From Pedobacter petrophilus (GTDB lineage: Bacteria > Bacteroidota > Bacteroidia > Sphingobacteriales > Sphingobacteriaceae), in the NCBI RefSeq assembly GCF_009674725.1, contig NZ_WKKH01000014.1, positions 54,421 to 118,420 on the forward strand: 64,000 nucleotides of DNA. The letters run 5' to 3'. The notes beneath the pieces were generated by a model. The model ran no database searches. It was not told the DNA's origin and worked only from the letters and a program-made list of their open reading frames with translations. Positions within the stretch are counted from its first letter, which is position 1. Every line of letters begins with the position of its first letter. This document shows, piece by piece, positions 46,312 to 55,779 of this stretch. A program made the translations under genes and the position numbers.

Positions 46312-49119
46312 TTAAAATACTCTGTAAGAAAGTGTCAGACCGAACTGGCGACCACTTTTAAATTGTGCCGTAACCTGATCTACCGATTGATCGAATTTTC
46401 CATCCTGATTTCCATCCTGCATCAGTGTGAAGTTTTGATTCAGCAAGTCGTTAAAGTTGGCTTTTAATGAAAGTTTGTTGGTGAAATTTTTAGTAACAAC
46501 TAAATCAATTACATTCCTTGGCATCTCATAAATATCTCTGATCAAGTCTGTACCAACAAAGGCTATACGCTTACCTGCCACATTGTAAAGCAGATTAACC
46601 TGGAATTTAGATTTGATGTTATTATAAAATATAGCTGTATTGATGATATATGGCGATTGACCTTGCATTGGGCGATTATTAGATTGACCAATTGCACTGT
46701 TGCCATCAAACATCACCTTACTATTAATATATGATGCGTTTATCAATAACGTTATATCATTTAAAAATTTAGAGGAGGTTAAGCCCGATAAAGATTTACG
46801 CATCTCTAATTCTGCCCCAACATTGCGTACATTCTGCGCATTATTGAAATTGAAAGATTGTGCATTAGAACCAGGGATAGCGGTCATTTCTATTGCATCT
46901 TTAAACTTTTTGTAAAATCCCGAAATACTAATCAACTCCCCTGTTGATGGATAGAATTCATATTTTACGTCGTAATTATCAATCTTTGCAGTTTTTAAAT
47001 TAGGATTACCAGCTACGTTAAAGTTTTGATCAAAATCATAAAACGAGAATGGAGCAATTTCTCTAAACTCAGGTCTGTTGAGGGTTTTACCATAAGCCAA
47101 ACGGAAAAGAGATTTTTCATTGATGTTAAATTGAGCATTGGCTGAAGGAAGTACCCTCGTAATATCATTATTCACGTTTACAGGTCCTCCTGCATCAAAA
47201 CTATTTAGCTTCTGAACATTATTTTCTACCCTTGCACCTGCTACAATGGTTAGTTTATCTTTATAAGGAAGAACAAAATTGGCATATCCTGCTAAAAGTT
47301 TGTTCGAGGCATCATAGTTATCGTATGGATTTGATTTTTCATCCAATCTGATCCCTGTAGTTGTATTGATATTTTTCCAGTCGAAAAGTTCTTCGATGGT
47401 TCCTTTTAATAAGGATTGATCAAAGTTTAAAGAGTTAGCCCTAACATATCCTATATTTCTGGAAGAAAATGTTCTTTGTTTATCTTCATAATAACCTCCT
47501 ACTTTAACCGAAGGCTTAAATCCTTCAGATTTTGGAGCCAAAGCCTGCTCAATATTAAATGCACCCGTTTTGATATCCTCATTCATTTTAGAATAAAATC
47601 TTCCAAGGAATTCTGGCTGAGCACCTCCCGTTGGAACAAAAATGTTATAAGTTCCGTCTCCATTTGCAAGTGTTCTGTAACGAGAATAATCTGGCTGATC
47701 TCTGAAAGATTTACTATATCCGGCAACCCAATCAAACTTTGTGGTTTCATTGTTGAACTTATGCGTACCAGATAACTGACCTGAATAAATACCGCGATAT
47801 AAAACGTTCGATGCGAAATTGGCATATTCCTGCTGCTTTTCTGAACCTAAGCGACTCACGTATTGAGAAGTACCCAACTGATTGTATAGATTTTTAAATT
47901 CGAACGTGTTATTATTATCTAGTTTAAATGCCCAGTTATGTACAATACCTAAACGTACATTATAAGTATACTGATCATCATTATATCTGTAGTTTTCTTC
48001 AGCAATTTTTGAAACGGGATCATAAACCTCATAATTCCCTCTAAAAACAGCATTATTGGTTTTACTGTTGCTATAAGTAATGGCGGTAATGTTTCCTAAT
48101 AATTTATTATTGATATTGAAACGCTTACTGCCATAAATATTTAGTTTTTGATCTAAATTTGCTGTATTCACTTCTGGCACCCAGTTATTTCTAAGTGCGT
48201 GGCCTGCTGCATTTAACTTGCTCGCATTAACACTATTCAAATTTGAAGGAAAGTTTACAGGTAAATCGTTATCACCTGTATTAAAACCAGTAAAATATAA
48301 ACTTCCGGTATTTGTTCTTTTGAAATCTTTGAAAGTGGCATTCTGACGGTAACTTGTACCATAGTCAATAGTTAACCGGTCATCATCCGGAATACTTTTA
48401 AGAAAAACCTTTACAACACCACCAGCAAAATCAGCAGGAATATCTGCAGATGGGCTCTTAAACACCAAAATGCGATCTATTTGATTACTGGGAATTAAAT
48501 CAAAAGAGAAAGACCTTACATCAGTTTCCAAGCTCGGTGCCGTTACATTATTCAGTTGAACATTATTATACCGTTCAGCTAAACCCCGGATGTTTATAAA
48601 ACGATTATCAACGATGGTAATACCCGGAACACGTTTTACAACTTGCGCTGCATCAGTATCTCCGGATCGCTGAATGGTTTGCGATGAAACACCGTTTGCA
48701 ATAGACTGTGATTTTTTTAATTCAGCAAGCAAAGATGTCTCAGTTCCGGATTTTCTGGCACCCGTGATGACAACATCATTAAGTGTTGATTGATCATCTT
48801 CCATTACAACGTCGATTGTCGTTGTTTTTCCAGGTGTAACTTTTACATTAGGAATGATTTGCTTTTTAAAGGAAATAAATGAAAAACTGATTCTATAAGT
48901 ACCCGGTTTAACAGTATTTAAAATATAATTTCCTTCGGCATCACTCGTTGTACCGATCGATGTTCCCTCTATTAATACAGATAAACCAACTAAAGTCTGA
49001 CCTGTAGTTTTATCGGTTATTTTACCAGAAATTTTTCCTGTTTGCGCATACGACAGTATGCTGATTGTTAAAGAGAGCACAGTAAGTGCCACTCTTTTAA
49101 AAGAGTTTCGTAATTCCAA
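46312..49119 (-). CDS. TonB-dependent receptor
   Basis: A receptor of about 935 residues: signal peptide (RVALTVLSLTISILSYAQ), a carboxypeptidase-regulatory-like domain (GKISGKITDKTTGQTLVGLSVLIEGT), a plug (VVKRVPGITIVDNRFINIRGLAERY) and a barrel ending GRQFGLTLSYRVF. The annotated GTG at 49155 lies upstream of the -7 box and probably is not transcribed; TTG at 49119 follows the promoter and gives a normal signal peptide. The downstream gene encodes a surface lipoprotein. No SusD or sigma/anti-sigma genes are nearby, so import of glycans by the Sus mode is unlikely. The substrate is unknown; a phosphorus-containing ligand would fit the promoter. Confidence 0.85.
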   Translation of the reverse strand: MELRNSFKRVALTVLSLTISILSYAQTGKISGKITDKTTGQTLVGLSVLIEGTSIGTTSDAEGNYILNTVKPGTYRISFSFISFKKQIIPNVKVTPGKTTTIDVVMEDDQSTLNDVVITGARKSGTETSLLAELKKSQSIANGVSSQTIQRSGDTDAAQVVKRVPGITIVDNRFINIRGLAERYNNVQLNNVTAPSLETDVRSFSFDLIPSNQIDRILVFKSPSADIPADFAGGVVKVFLKSIPDDDRLTIDYGTSYRQNATFKDFKRTNTGSLYFTGFNTGDNDLPVNFPSNLNSVNASKLNAAGHALRNNWVPEVNTANLDQKLNIYGSKRFNINNKLLGNITAITYSNSKTNNAVFRGNYEVYDPVSKIAEENYRYNDDQYTYNVRLGIVHNWAFKLDNNNTFEFKNLYNQLGTSQYVSRLGSEKQQEYANFASNVLYRGIYSGQLSGTHKFNNETTKFDWVAGYSKSFRDQPDYSRYRTLANGDGTYNIFVPTGGAQPEFLGRFYSKMNEDIKTGAFNIEQALAPKSEGFKPSVKVGGYYEDKQRTFSSRNIGYVRANSLNFDQSLLKGTIEELFDWKNINTTTGIRLDEKSNPYDNYDASNKLLAGYANFVLPYKDKLTIVAGARVENNVQKLNSFDAGGPVNVNNDITRVLPSANAQFNINEKSLFRLAYGKTLNRPEFREIAPFSFYDFDQNFNVAGNPNLKTAKIDNYDVKYEFYPSTGELISISGFYKKFKDAIEMTAIPGSNAQSFNFNNAQNVRNVGAELEMRKSLSGLTSSKFLNDITLLINASYINSKVMFDGNSAIGQSNNRPMQGQSPYIINTAIFYNNIKSKFQVNLLYNVAGKRIAFVGTDLIRDIYEMPRNVIDLVVTKNFTNKLSLKANFNDLLNQNFTLMQDGNQDGKFDQSVDQVTAQFKSGRQFGLTLSYRVF

Positions 49120-49140
49120 TTTGCCTTTATTTGATAAGGG

Positions 49141-49218
49141 CAAAAGTATTACCACAGTGTTAACTGCAAGTTAGGTGTTAATTAACATTGCTTTACCTTA
49201 ACGTTAATTATAAGTTAA
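49141..49218 (-). promoter_or_regulatory. Pho-box-like array and -7 box of the TonB receptor operon
   Basis: On the minus strand six positions at exact 11-bp steps: TTAAC (49218), TTAAC (49207), GTAAA (49196, poor), TTAAT (49185), CTAAC (49174), TTAAC (49163). Then 10 bp and a perfect -7 TACTTTTG (49148-49141). No -33 TTG. This is the strongest such array in the window. Confidence 0.75.
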
Positions 49219-49230
49219 CTGTTTTTTTTA

Positions 49231-49746
49231 TTAGTATCTAATACCTGCTTTCCTGCAAATGAAGTGCAATAACCAGATCGGACCTATTAACAGGAATTTA
49301 ACATCATCTAAAAATGAGGGCTTTTTACCTTCGATTTTATGTCCGATGAACTGACCTACCCAGGCTGCTATAAATATCACAGCATAAATAGCATAGGCAG
49401 TACCACTACCCAAACCCACAGCCTGCTCTATTTTAACGATGGTGTAGCTCATTAAACCCACTATCCAGATCATCATAAAAAACAAAACGGGTGAAAGTGT
49501 AAAATAATAATATAAACTGAAGGCCAATAGAAGGGATGCCCAGTTGAAAAATCCATTATAACTCCCCAGAAAGCCAATATGAGGAAAAGGAATCTGCCAA
49601 ATCAGGCCAAGTAAGCTAAAAACAATTAATGGAACACAGATCCAATGCACCATTTTGTTGGTTGGATTTTGATGACTTCCTGCATATTGATCAAAAAGTA
49701 CATCAACAGGGCGCTTTGGTTCTATGTTTATGGTCGGCTTGCTCAT
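49231..49746 (-). CDS. DUF962 / Mpo1-like membrane protein
   Basis: A 171-residue four-helix membrane protein: PVDVLFDQYAGSHQNPTNKMVHWICVPL with the conserved H-N-x-N and H-W-x-C-x-P of the DUF962 family, followed by helices with AWVGQFIGHKIEGKKPSFL. Yeast Mpo1 is a dioxygenase that shortens 2-hydroxy fatty acids from phytosphingosine breakdown. Bacteroidota make sphingolipids, so a similar lipid role is possible but unproven. It lies upstream of, and separate from, the receptor operon. Confidence 0.82.
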   Translation of the reverse strand: MSKPTINIEPKRPVDVLFDQYAGSHQNPTNKMVHWICVPLIVFSLLGLIWQIPFPHIGFLGSYNGFFNWASLLLAFSLYYYFTLSPVLFFMMIWIVGLMSYTIVKIEQAVGLGSGTAYAIYAVIFIAAWVGQFIGHKIEGKKPSFLDDVKFLLIGPIWLLHFICRKAGIRY

Positions 49747-49945
49747 GATGTAAAATTAAAAAAAAATCTGACGGGATCGATTGATTATCATCAGTATCGA
49801 ACAAATCTCTTTGGATCTAAAATTTTGATATCAACAGCCGGAACCAATGAGGTGCTTTGTACAGGTAGTTTAAAAAAAATTGTTTTTTGCTGCGCTTTGA
49901 GCAGGAAAACAAGTTAAACCTTGCGCTACTTTAATATTACAGAAT

Positions 49946-50476
49946 TTAAATCCCGGCAGGATCTAAATTAAAGTATTGCTTAATAATAATGCTATCTTGA
50001 TAAGAAGAGGGCTGTATTGTACTTAAGTAAACTTTCCCTTCCAAAAGCCATCTGGAAGTTTGATTAGCATTAACAGATTTTATTCCTTTAAAGCTACCAC
50101 CAACTACTTTCAAACCAATAACATCACATGATGCACAAGGATTAGCATATTTTACTTCGCCAGCTAAAACCTGATCATTTCCTAATTCAAATTGTGTTAC
50201 GTTCAACGGTACCCGGATATATACGTGCTTTGCATAATATCCATTACCCAATAAAGCGCTATACTTAAAAATTTTAAAATCCCCTTTTTTTAGGTTTAAA
50301 AAGAAAGGTTCTCCGAAATCGGCACCATCTTTATATAAATAAGTACAATTCAGATCTGCCGGGCAGCTGGTTAAATTGTTTGAGGTAATTTCAATTTTCT
50401 TATCATCTGGATTTTTTTTACATCCGAAGCTGATTAATATAATCAGGAAGAAAGAGCGGTTAAATATTTTTTTCAT
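49946..50476 (-). CDS. Lipoprotein, unknown function
   Basis: A 176-residue predicted lipoprotein (signal ending LISFGC, then KKNPDDKK). It is Cys-rich for its size: SCPADLNCTYLY and NPCASCDVIG, four Cys that may form disulfides. The remainder is beta-rich. I do not recognise a family. No gene pairs with it. Confidence 0.65.
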   Translation of the reverse strand: MKKIFNRSFFLIILISFGCKKNPDDKKIEITSNNLTSCPADLNCTYLYKDGADFGEPFFLNLKKGDFKIFKYSALLGNGYYAKHVYIRVPLNVTQFELGNDQVLAGEVKYANPCASCDVIGLKVVGGSFKGIKSVNANQTSRWLLEGKVYLSTIQPSSYQDSIIIKQYFNLDPAGI

Positions 50477-50542
50477 ACCAATTGCTTTTTCTTATCAAAC
50501 GTAGCCGGAGTACAAAATGCTACATGCTCATTTCAATAGCTA

Positions 50543-50578
50543 AACAAAAAGCGATAGAATATCCATCGCTTTTTGTTT
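50543..50578 (-). terminator. rny terminator
   Basis: CAAAAAGCGATGG / CATCGCTTTTTG-type arms with T-rich ends on both strands, about 50 bp past the rny stop. Confidence 0.75.
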
Positions 50579-50582
50579 TTCA

Positions 50583-50613
50583 GACCTCGCAGGTTTTAAA
50601 AACCTGCGAGGTT
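50583..50613. repeat. Palindromic repeat (ACCTCGCAGGTTTT)
   Basis: ACCTCGCAGGTTTT and its complement with almost no loop. I recognise this sequence as a dispersed palindrome common in Bacteroidota spacers. It lies between the rny stop and its terminator. Confidence 0.7.
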
Positions 50614-50628
50614 TATTCTTGTTTAATC

Positions 50629-52200
50629 CTATTTAGCAAATGCTACAGAACGGGTTTCTCTAATTACAGTTACCTTAATCTGCCCTGGATAAGTCATTTC
50701 AGTTTGAATACGGGTCGAAATATCAGCAGCTAATAATTCAGCCTGAGCATCAGTAATTCTTTCACTTTCTACGATTACACGAAGTTCTCTACCAGCCTGG
50801 ATGGCAAAGGTTTTCTCCACACCTGGATAAGACAAAGCCAGTTCTTCTAAATCTTTCAGTCGTTTAATATAGCTTTCTACCACCTCTCTACGTGCACCCG
50901 GACGAGCACCTGAAATCGCATCACAAGCCTGAATAATTGGTGAGATCATCGATGTCATCTCAATTTCATCATGGTGGGCACCAATTGCATTACAAATTTC
51001 AGGATGTTCTTTATATTTTTCTGCTAACTGCATGCCTAAAATTGCGTGAGGCAATTCAGGGTTATCATCAGGCACTTTACCAATATCATGGAGTAAACCA
51101 GCACGTTTGGCCATCTTCGCGTTTAAGCCCAACTCTGCTGCCATTGTTGCACAGAAGTTAGCTACCTCACGAGAGTGATGTAACAGATTCTGACCATAAG
51201 ATGAACGGTAACGCATCCGTCCAACCATTCTGATTAATTCAGGGTGTAAGCCGTGAATACCCAGATCAATTACCGTACGTTCACCAATTTCTACAATCTC
51301 ATCTTCGATTTGCTTTTTGGTTTTCGCAACAATTTCTTCAATACGAGCGGGGTGAATACGACCATCTGTTACCAAACGGTGCAATGCCAAACGGGCAATT
51401 TCTCGTCGCACCGGGTCAAAACCAGATAAAATAATGGCTTCTGGTGTATCATCAACAATAATCTCGATTCCTGTAGCAGCTTCTAATGCACGAATATTTC
51501 TACCTTCTCTACCAATTACACGACCTTTAATTTCATCACTTTCAATATGGAAAATCGAAACCGAATTTTCAATCGCAGCTTCCGTAGCAGTACGTTGAAT
51601 GGTTTGGATAACTACTTTTTTAGCTTCTTTACTGGCTGTTAATTTTGCTTCATCTACAATATCCTTGATTTGAATCATGGCTTGTGTACGGGCAACTTCT
51701 TTGAGGTTTTCTACCAATTGGTCTTTAGCTTCAGTGGCAGATAAACCCGCAATGGTTTCCAACTGGGTAAGGTGCTGATTTTTTAAAATTTCTACCTCTT
51801 CTTGTTTTTTAACTGCTAATTCAGTTTGTTTTTCAAGATTACCTTTTTGTTTATCAAGCTCCTGCTCTTTTTTATTGAAGTTCTCCATCCGCTGATTAAC
51901 AGATTGTTCTTTCTGTTTCATCGTATTTTCGCGTTGATTGATGGTATTGTTTTTAGCATTCACCTCTTGTTCATGCTCTGCCTTTAATTGCAAAAACTTC
52001 TCTTTTGCTTCTAAAAGTTTATTCTTTTTTAAGATTTCTGCATTGTTCTCTGCATCTTTTAAAATCTTTTTCACTTTATTTTGCGCTGCAACTTCCTGCG
52101 CTTTAAGCAAATTGCGAAGTAGGAATCTACCTACTACTATACCGATACCTAAGCCTGCTATTAGGGCAAATATGTATCCTAGAATTTCTGTTATCTCCAT
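50629..52200 (-). CDS. rny: Ribonuclease Y
   Basis: A 523-residue membrane-anchored endoribonuclease that starts mRNA decay. Visible in order: an N-terminal membrane helix ([19 protein letters not shown]), a long coiled coil (about 30-200), a KH domain ([21 protein letters not shown]), and an HD domain ([29 protein letters not shown]) with the metal-binding His-Asp pair. It is transcribed in the direction of pheT-zapA, after a candidate 6S RNA. Confidence 0.96.
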   Translation of the reverse strand: MEITEILGYIFALIAGLGIGIVVGRFLLRNLLKAQEVAAQNKVKKILKDAENNAEILKKNKLLEAKEKFLQLKAEHEQEVNAKNNTINQRENTMKQKEQSVNQRMENFNKKEQELDKQKGNLEKQTELAVKKQEEVEILKNQHLTQLETIAGLSATEAKDQLVENLKEVARTQAMIQIKDIVDEAKLTASKEAKKVVIQTIQRTATEAAIENSVSIFHIESDEIKGRVIGREGRNIRALEAATGIEIIVDDTPEAIILSGFDPVRREIARLALHRLVTDGRIHPARIEEIVAKTKKQIEDEIVEIGERTVIDLGIHGLHPELIRMVGRMRYRSSYGQNLLHHSREVANFCATMAAELGLNAKMAKRAGLLHDIGKVPDDNPELPHAILGMQLAEKYKEHPEICNAIGAHHDEIEMTSMISPIIQACDAISGARPGARREVVESYIKRLKDLEELALSYPGVEKTFAIQAGRELRVIVESERITDAQAELLAADISTRIQTEMTYPGQIKVTVIRETRSVAFAK

Positions 52201-52214
52201 TTTGTTTTTTAAGT

Positions 52215-52394
52215 AAAAAAAAACCGCAACTAATTTTTTTAAGTCTCATCATTTTAAACCTCAACTAAGCATAATTGGGATTTAAGCCATTTTCAGGTGC
52301 TTAAAGCAGATGAAATACGCCCTCTTAACCCCATAGATATTGAAGTGTTAAGTTTTATAAAATTGAAACTCAAAAAACTAGCTGCGGCTATGTT
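52215..52394 (-). ncRNA. ssrS: Candidate 6S RNA
   Basis: The 300-bp gap between zapA and rny folds on the minus strand. The arms starting CCGCAGCTAG (52387) and ending AGTTGCGG (52224) pair over about 24 bp with a few G-U pairs, followed by T9. Inside, CTTAAC pairs with GTTGAG, then an open region (ACTTCAATATC opposite CCAATTATGC), then a hairpin closed by GGGTTAAG / CTTAAATCCC. A closing stem, open bubble and terminal hairpin is the shape of 6S RNA, which binds RNA polymerase, and the zapA neighbour is also usual. The length of about 175 nt fits. Confidence 0.65.
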
Positions 52395-52400
52395 TTTATG

Positions 52401-52408
52401 CTAATATA
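52401..52408 (-). promoter_or_regulatory. -7 element of the candidate 6S RNA
   Basis: TATATTAG on the minus strand (7 of 8 matches to TAnnTTTG), placing a transcript start at about 52394, just before the closing stem. Confidence 0.4.
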
Positions 52409-52410
52409 TA

Positions 52411-52490
52411 GGGCATCGTCATCCTGAATGTATTTCAGGATCTTAGTAAACAGGCTCTGAAACAAGTTCAGAGTGACGAATCGCCCAAAG
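52411..52490. repeat. Dispersed palindromic element (GTCATCCTGAA type)
   Basis: Bounded by GGGC...GTCA and TGAC...GCCC, with inner hairpins ATCCTGAAT/ATTTCAGGAT and CTCTGAA/TTCAGAG. I recognise this as a repeat often seen in Bacteroidota spacers. No transposase is present. Confidence 0.75.
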
Positions 52491-52499
52491 AACGAACCT

Positions 52500-52790
52500 T
52501 TATTTTGTGAAAAAACCGTTTAGTAAAACATCCAATTCCTCAACTTTATCGGCAACGGCAGTATCCTGGTCCTGTACTTTGTTTTCCGTTCTCAATACGG
52601 CGGTTGCATAATGCAATACTGCCATAGAAAGAAGATCCTGCTTATCCCTAACCGCATAATTATCTTGATAATCTTTTATGCGCTCATTGATCATTTTAGC
52701 CGCCCGTCTCACAATTTCTTCCTCTTCTGTATTCACCTTTAAAGGATAAATACGGTCGGAAATGGTTATTTTAATCGAGATTTCTCCCAT
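52500..52790 (-). CDS. zapA: Cell division protein ZapA
   Basis: A 96-residue FtsZ-ring associated protein: EISIKITISDRIYPLKVNTEEEE, then RAAKMINERIKDYQDNY, and a C-terminal helix that forms the coiled-coil tetramer. It bundles FtsZ filaments. It follows a short coiled-coil gene and pheT; in many bacteria 6S RNA lies just downstream, and a candidate is found here. Confidence 0.9.
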   Translation of the reverse strand: MGEISIKITISDRIYPLKVNTEEEEIVRRAAKMINERIKDYQDNYAVRDKQDLLSMAVLHYATAVLRTENKVQDQDTAVADKVEELDVLLNGFFTK

Positions 52791-52823
52791 TTGTTAGCTT
52801 AGTTTCTGATTTTTACGCATCAT

Positions 52824-53114
52824 TTATTTTTTTAACAATGCGATACTTTTATCAATCTCGCGCACAAAATCGTTAATTTTCTGTTTAATGTCAAGCGACT
52901 TCTCACTTGTACCGTCTATACTTTTAGCCAGTTTAGTAACCCTTAACTTTTCTTCCAGGTCTACGCGCTTTGCTTTTGAAGTATCAACGGCAACTTTTAA
53001 CGATTGATTTTCAAGCTTTAATAAATCATTTTCCTCTTGTAAAGCATTGCATAACTCGATTAAACGAGTTGTTTTTTGTAATACCTTATCTAATTGATCT
53101 GCAACAGAAGTCAT
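52824..53114 (-). CDS. Short coiled-coil protein next to zapA
   Basis: A 96-residue protein, helical throughout: a heptad-rich N-terminal half (RLIELCNALQEENDLLKLENQSL) and a C-terminal helix (DIKQKINDFVREIDKSIALL). It resembles ZapB-like or other division coiled coils in length and pattern. It lies between pheT and zapA in the same direction, an arrangement I know from other Bacteroidota. Function is inferred from the neighbour only. Confidence 0.65.
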   Translation of the reverse strand: MTSVADQLDKVLQKTTRLIELCNALQEENDLLKLENQSLKVAVDTSKAKRVDLEEKLRVTKLAKSIDGTSEKSLDIKQKINDFVREIDKSIALLKK

Positions 53115-53145
53115 GAATTTATTTCTAAAAATACGAATTTATATT

Positions 53146-55545
53146 TTATTTCCTAATTTCTGCACCTGCTTGCTGGGTTAAATTTGCAATTAGTTTCTGC
53201 ATGGTGCTTTCAATCTGTTTATCGGTTAAGGTTTGTTCCTCATCCTGCAAAATAAAATTCAAAGCATAAGATTTTTTACCTTCCGGTAATTTATCACCAA
53301 CATACACATCAAAAACACCAACTTCTTTAATCAGCTTTTTATCCGTTTTGAAAGCTATTCCTTTCAAGGCATCAAAAGTTACCGTCTCGTCTATTAACAA
53401 AGATAAATCCCTGCGCACCTGAGGGTATTTCGAAAGCTCTTTATTAACAATCTTGTTTTTCTTAACGATATCTAAAATTGCAGCCCAATCAAAGTCAGCA
53501 TAAAAAACTTCGGCATTCACGTTAGCCAATTTACGATCGGCTTTCGTAGCCGCACCAAAACTCACAATAGCCTTATCTCCACGGAAATATTTAATGCCAT
53601 AAGCGAAATTATCGTCATTTAAGGTATCGGTTTGATAGCCCGAAATCCCCAGGCGGGAAATAACCGCATCCACAGCAGATTTTAAGTTGTAAAACGTTGC
53701 TGATTTGGAATTCTGGTTCCATTGTTCACTTTGTTTTGCTCCAGAGATTAACAATAATAACCTGGACCGCTCCACATACTGCTCATTTATTAAATGATAA
53801 GTCTTGCCAAATTCATAGAACTTAACATCAGCACTTTTGCGGTTTTGATTATAAGCAACGCTTTCCAAAGCCGGCATCAGCATTTGCTGGCGCATTACAT
53901 TCAAATCACTGCTTAAGGGATTCAAAATAAAAACTGCTTCATCCAGATTTTTTGAATAAGCAGATTTAGTAAGCGAGTTGCACAAAATCTCTGCATATCC
54001 GTTCGCCGTTAACATATCGGCAATTGCATTATGCGTATTTTCTTTCTCTGGCTTTATGCTATAAGAAAGTGAAGCATTTACTTTAGATGGAATTGCAATA
54101 TTATTGTATCCATAAATGCGTAAAACCTCCTCTGTAATATCGCACTCACGTGTTACATCAACCTTGAAAGACGGAACCCTCAAAGCTAAGGTATCATCTG
54201 ATGTGCTGGTTGCTGTAATTCCAAGAGAAGTTATAATGTGTTTTATTTCCGCCGAAGGAATATTCGCACCAATTAATTTATTGATGTTGGTATAACTTAC
54301 TTCAAACTCAAAAGGGCGGATATGATTTGGATAAATATCAGAAACTGATGAGGAAATTTCTCCACCAGCCAGCTCTTTAATTAACAAAGCAGCATATTTA
54401 AGCGCGGTTACCGTAATCTCAGGATCTGTTCCACGTTCATAACGGAACGAAGCATCTGTTTTTAAACCATGTCTTTTTGCTGTTTTACGGATAGAAACTG
54501 AATTAAAATAAGCACTTTCTAAAAAGATATTTTTAGTCTCTGAACTCACTCCTGAACTTTTCCCTCCAAACACACCGGCTATAGCCATTGGTGCTTCTGC
54601 ATTACAGATTACCAAATCATTAGCACTTAATTTGCGTTGTACGTCATCAAGCGTTACAAAAGGCGTTCCCTCGGCTACCTTCTTTACCATCACTTTTCCA
54701 CCAGCAATTTTATCGGCATCAAAGGCATGTAATGGCTGACCAAAACCATGCAATACGTAATTGGTAATGTCTACTATATTATTGATCGGACGAAGGCCAA
54801 TCACTTTTAATTTATCTTTCAACCAATCCGGAGATTCAGCTATCGTGACACCAGAAATGGTTACGCTACTGTACCGCGGACAAGCTTCTAAATCTTCCAC
54901 CTCAACAGCGATAACTAAATTTTCATTATCTGTTTTGAAAGCTGAAAGGTCTGGCATTTCATATTCACTTCTGAAATAAGCTGCTAAATCTCTGGCTACA
55001 CCCAAATGAGATGCTGCATCGGCACGGTTTGGCGTTAATCCGATTTCAAAAACAAAATCATCATCCATTTTAAAATGATCCTTAGCGCGAATACCAATTT
55101 CTGTATCATCTGCCAAAATCATAATGCCATCATGAGATTTACCGAGACCAATTTCGTCTTCTGCACAAATCATTCCCTGCGAAACTTCGCCCCTGATTTT
55201 TGATTCCTTAATTTTGAAAGGCTCGCCTTCTAACGGATAAACGGTTGTACCCACGGTAGCAACCACCACTTTTTGCCCGGCGCCAACATTTGGTGCGCCA
55301 CAAACAATCTGAAGATTATCTTTCCCACCAACATTAACGGTGGTTACCCGTAAACGATCTGCATTGGGATGTTGTATGCAAGTTAAAACTTCTCCAATAA
55401 CCAAGCCTTCCAAGCCACCCACAACAGGCTGAACTTGATCAACACTTTCTACCTCCAAACCAATATCGGTAAGGATTAGCGACAGCTCTTGCGGCGTTTT
55501 ATCTATTTGAACGAATTGTTTTAACCAGTTATATGATATTTTCAT
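53146..55545 (-). CDS. pheT: Phenylalanyl-tRNA synthetase beta subunit
   Basis: A 799-residue bacterial beta subunit: N-terminal EMAP-like tRNA-binding domain (VGGLEGLVIGEVLTCIQHPNADRL), B3/B4 editing region (PINNIVDITNYVLHGFGQPLHAFDADK), B5 domain (YTNINKLIGANIPSAEI), and the C-terminal anticodon-binding domain ending with KYPQVRRDLSLLID. pheS is not in the window. Its upstream spacer is filled with repeat fragments. Confidence 0.97.
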   Translation of the reverse strand: MKISYNWLKQFVQIDKTPQELSLILTDIGLEVESVDQVQPVVGGLEGLVIGEVLTCIQHPNADRLRVTTVNVGGKDNLQIVCGAPNVGAGQKVVVATVGTTVYPLEGEPFKIKESKIRGEVSQGMICAEDEIGLGKSHDGIMILADDTEIGIRAKDHFKMDDDFVFEIGLTPNRADAASHLGVARDLAAYFRSEYEMPDLSAFKTDNENLVIAVEVEDLEACPRYSSVTISGVTIAESPDWLKDKLKVIGLRPINNIVDITNYVLHGFGQPLHAFDADKIAGGKVMVKKVAEGTPFVTLDDVQRKLSANDLVICNAEAPMAIAGVFGGKSSGVSSETKNIFLESAYFNSVSIRKTAKRHGLKTDASFRYERGTDPEITVTALKYAALLIKELAGGEISSSVSDIYPNHIRPFEFEVSYTNINKLIGANIPSAEIKHIITSLGITATSTSDDTLALRVPSFKVDVTRECDITEEVLRIYGYNNIAIPSKVNASLSYSIKPEKENTHNAIADMLTANGYAEILCNSLTKSAYSKNLDEAVFILNPLSSDLNVMRQQMLMPALESVAYNQNRKSADVKFYEFGKTYHLINEQYVERSRLLLLISGAKQSEQWNQNSKSATFYNLKSAVDAVISRLGISGYQTDTLNDDNFAYGIKYFRGDKAIVSFGAATKADRKLANVNAEVFYADFDWAAILDIVKKNKIVNKELSKYPQVRRDLSLLIDETVTFDALKGIAFKTDKKLIKEVGVFDVYVGDKLPEGKKSYALNFILQDEEQTLTDKQIESTMQKLIANLTQQAGAEIRK

Positions 55546-55554
55546 TTGTTAGGA

Positions 55555-55760
55555 TCAGGTAGCGAGTATCAGGTATCAGGATTCAAATCCTGATGATTAC
55601 TCTATTTCATAAAACGCAAAGATATTATTTAAAGCGCAAAGCAAAAAGCTAAACCAGAAATCCTGATGTAATTAATGCTGAATTTGATTTGTAATCTAAA
55701 AAAAGAATTTTTCCGTCATCTCGACTGGGGTGCAGCGAAATGGAATAACAATTATGTTTA
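55555..55760. repeat. Repeat fragments upstream of pheT
   Basis: The spacer holds ATCAGGTATCAGG words with the inverse ATCCTGATG (55558-55600), AACGCAAAG and GCGCAAAG words (55614-55645), and a partial GTCATCTCGACTGGGGTGCA element (55714-55733). All are of types I know from Bacteroidota spacers. Confidence 0.55.
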
Positions 55761-55779
55761 CGCCGGTTAAAGATCAAAC

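Noticed and set aside
46312..49119. SusC/SusD-type polysaccharide locus
   Set aside because: There is no SusD homologue; the partner is a beta-helix lipoprotein and no glycosidases are nearby.
49120..49155. GTG start at 49155 for the TonB receptor
   Set aside because: It lies upstream of the -7 element (49148-49141), so the codon would not be in the transcript; TTG at 49119 fits a signal peptide better.
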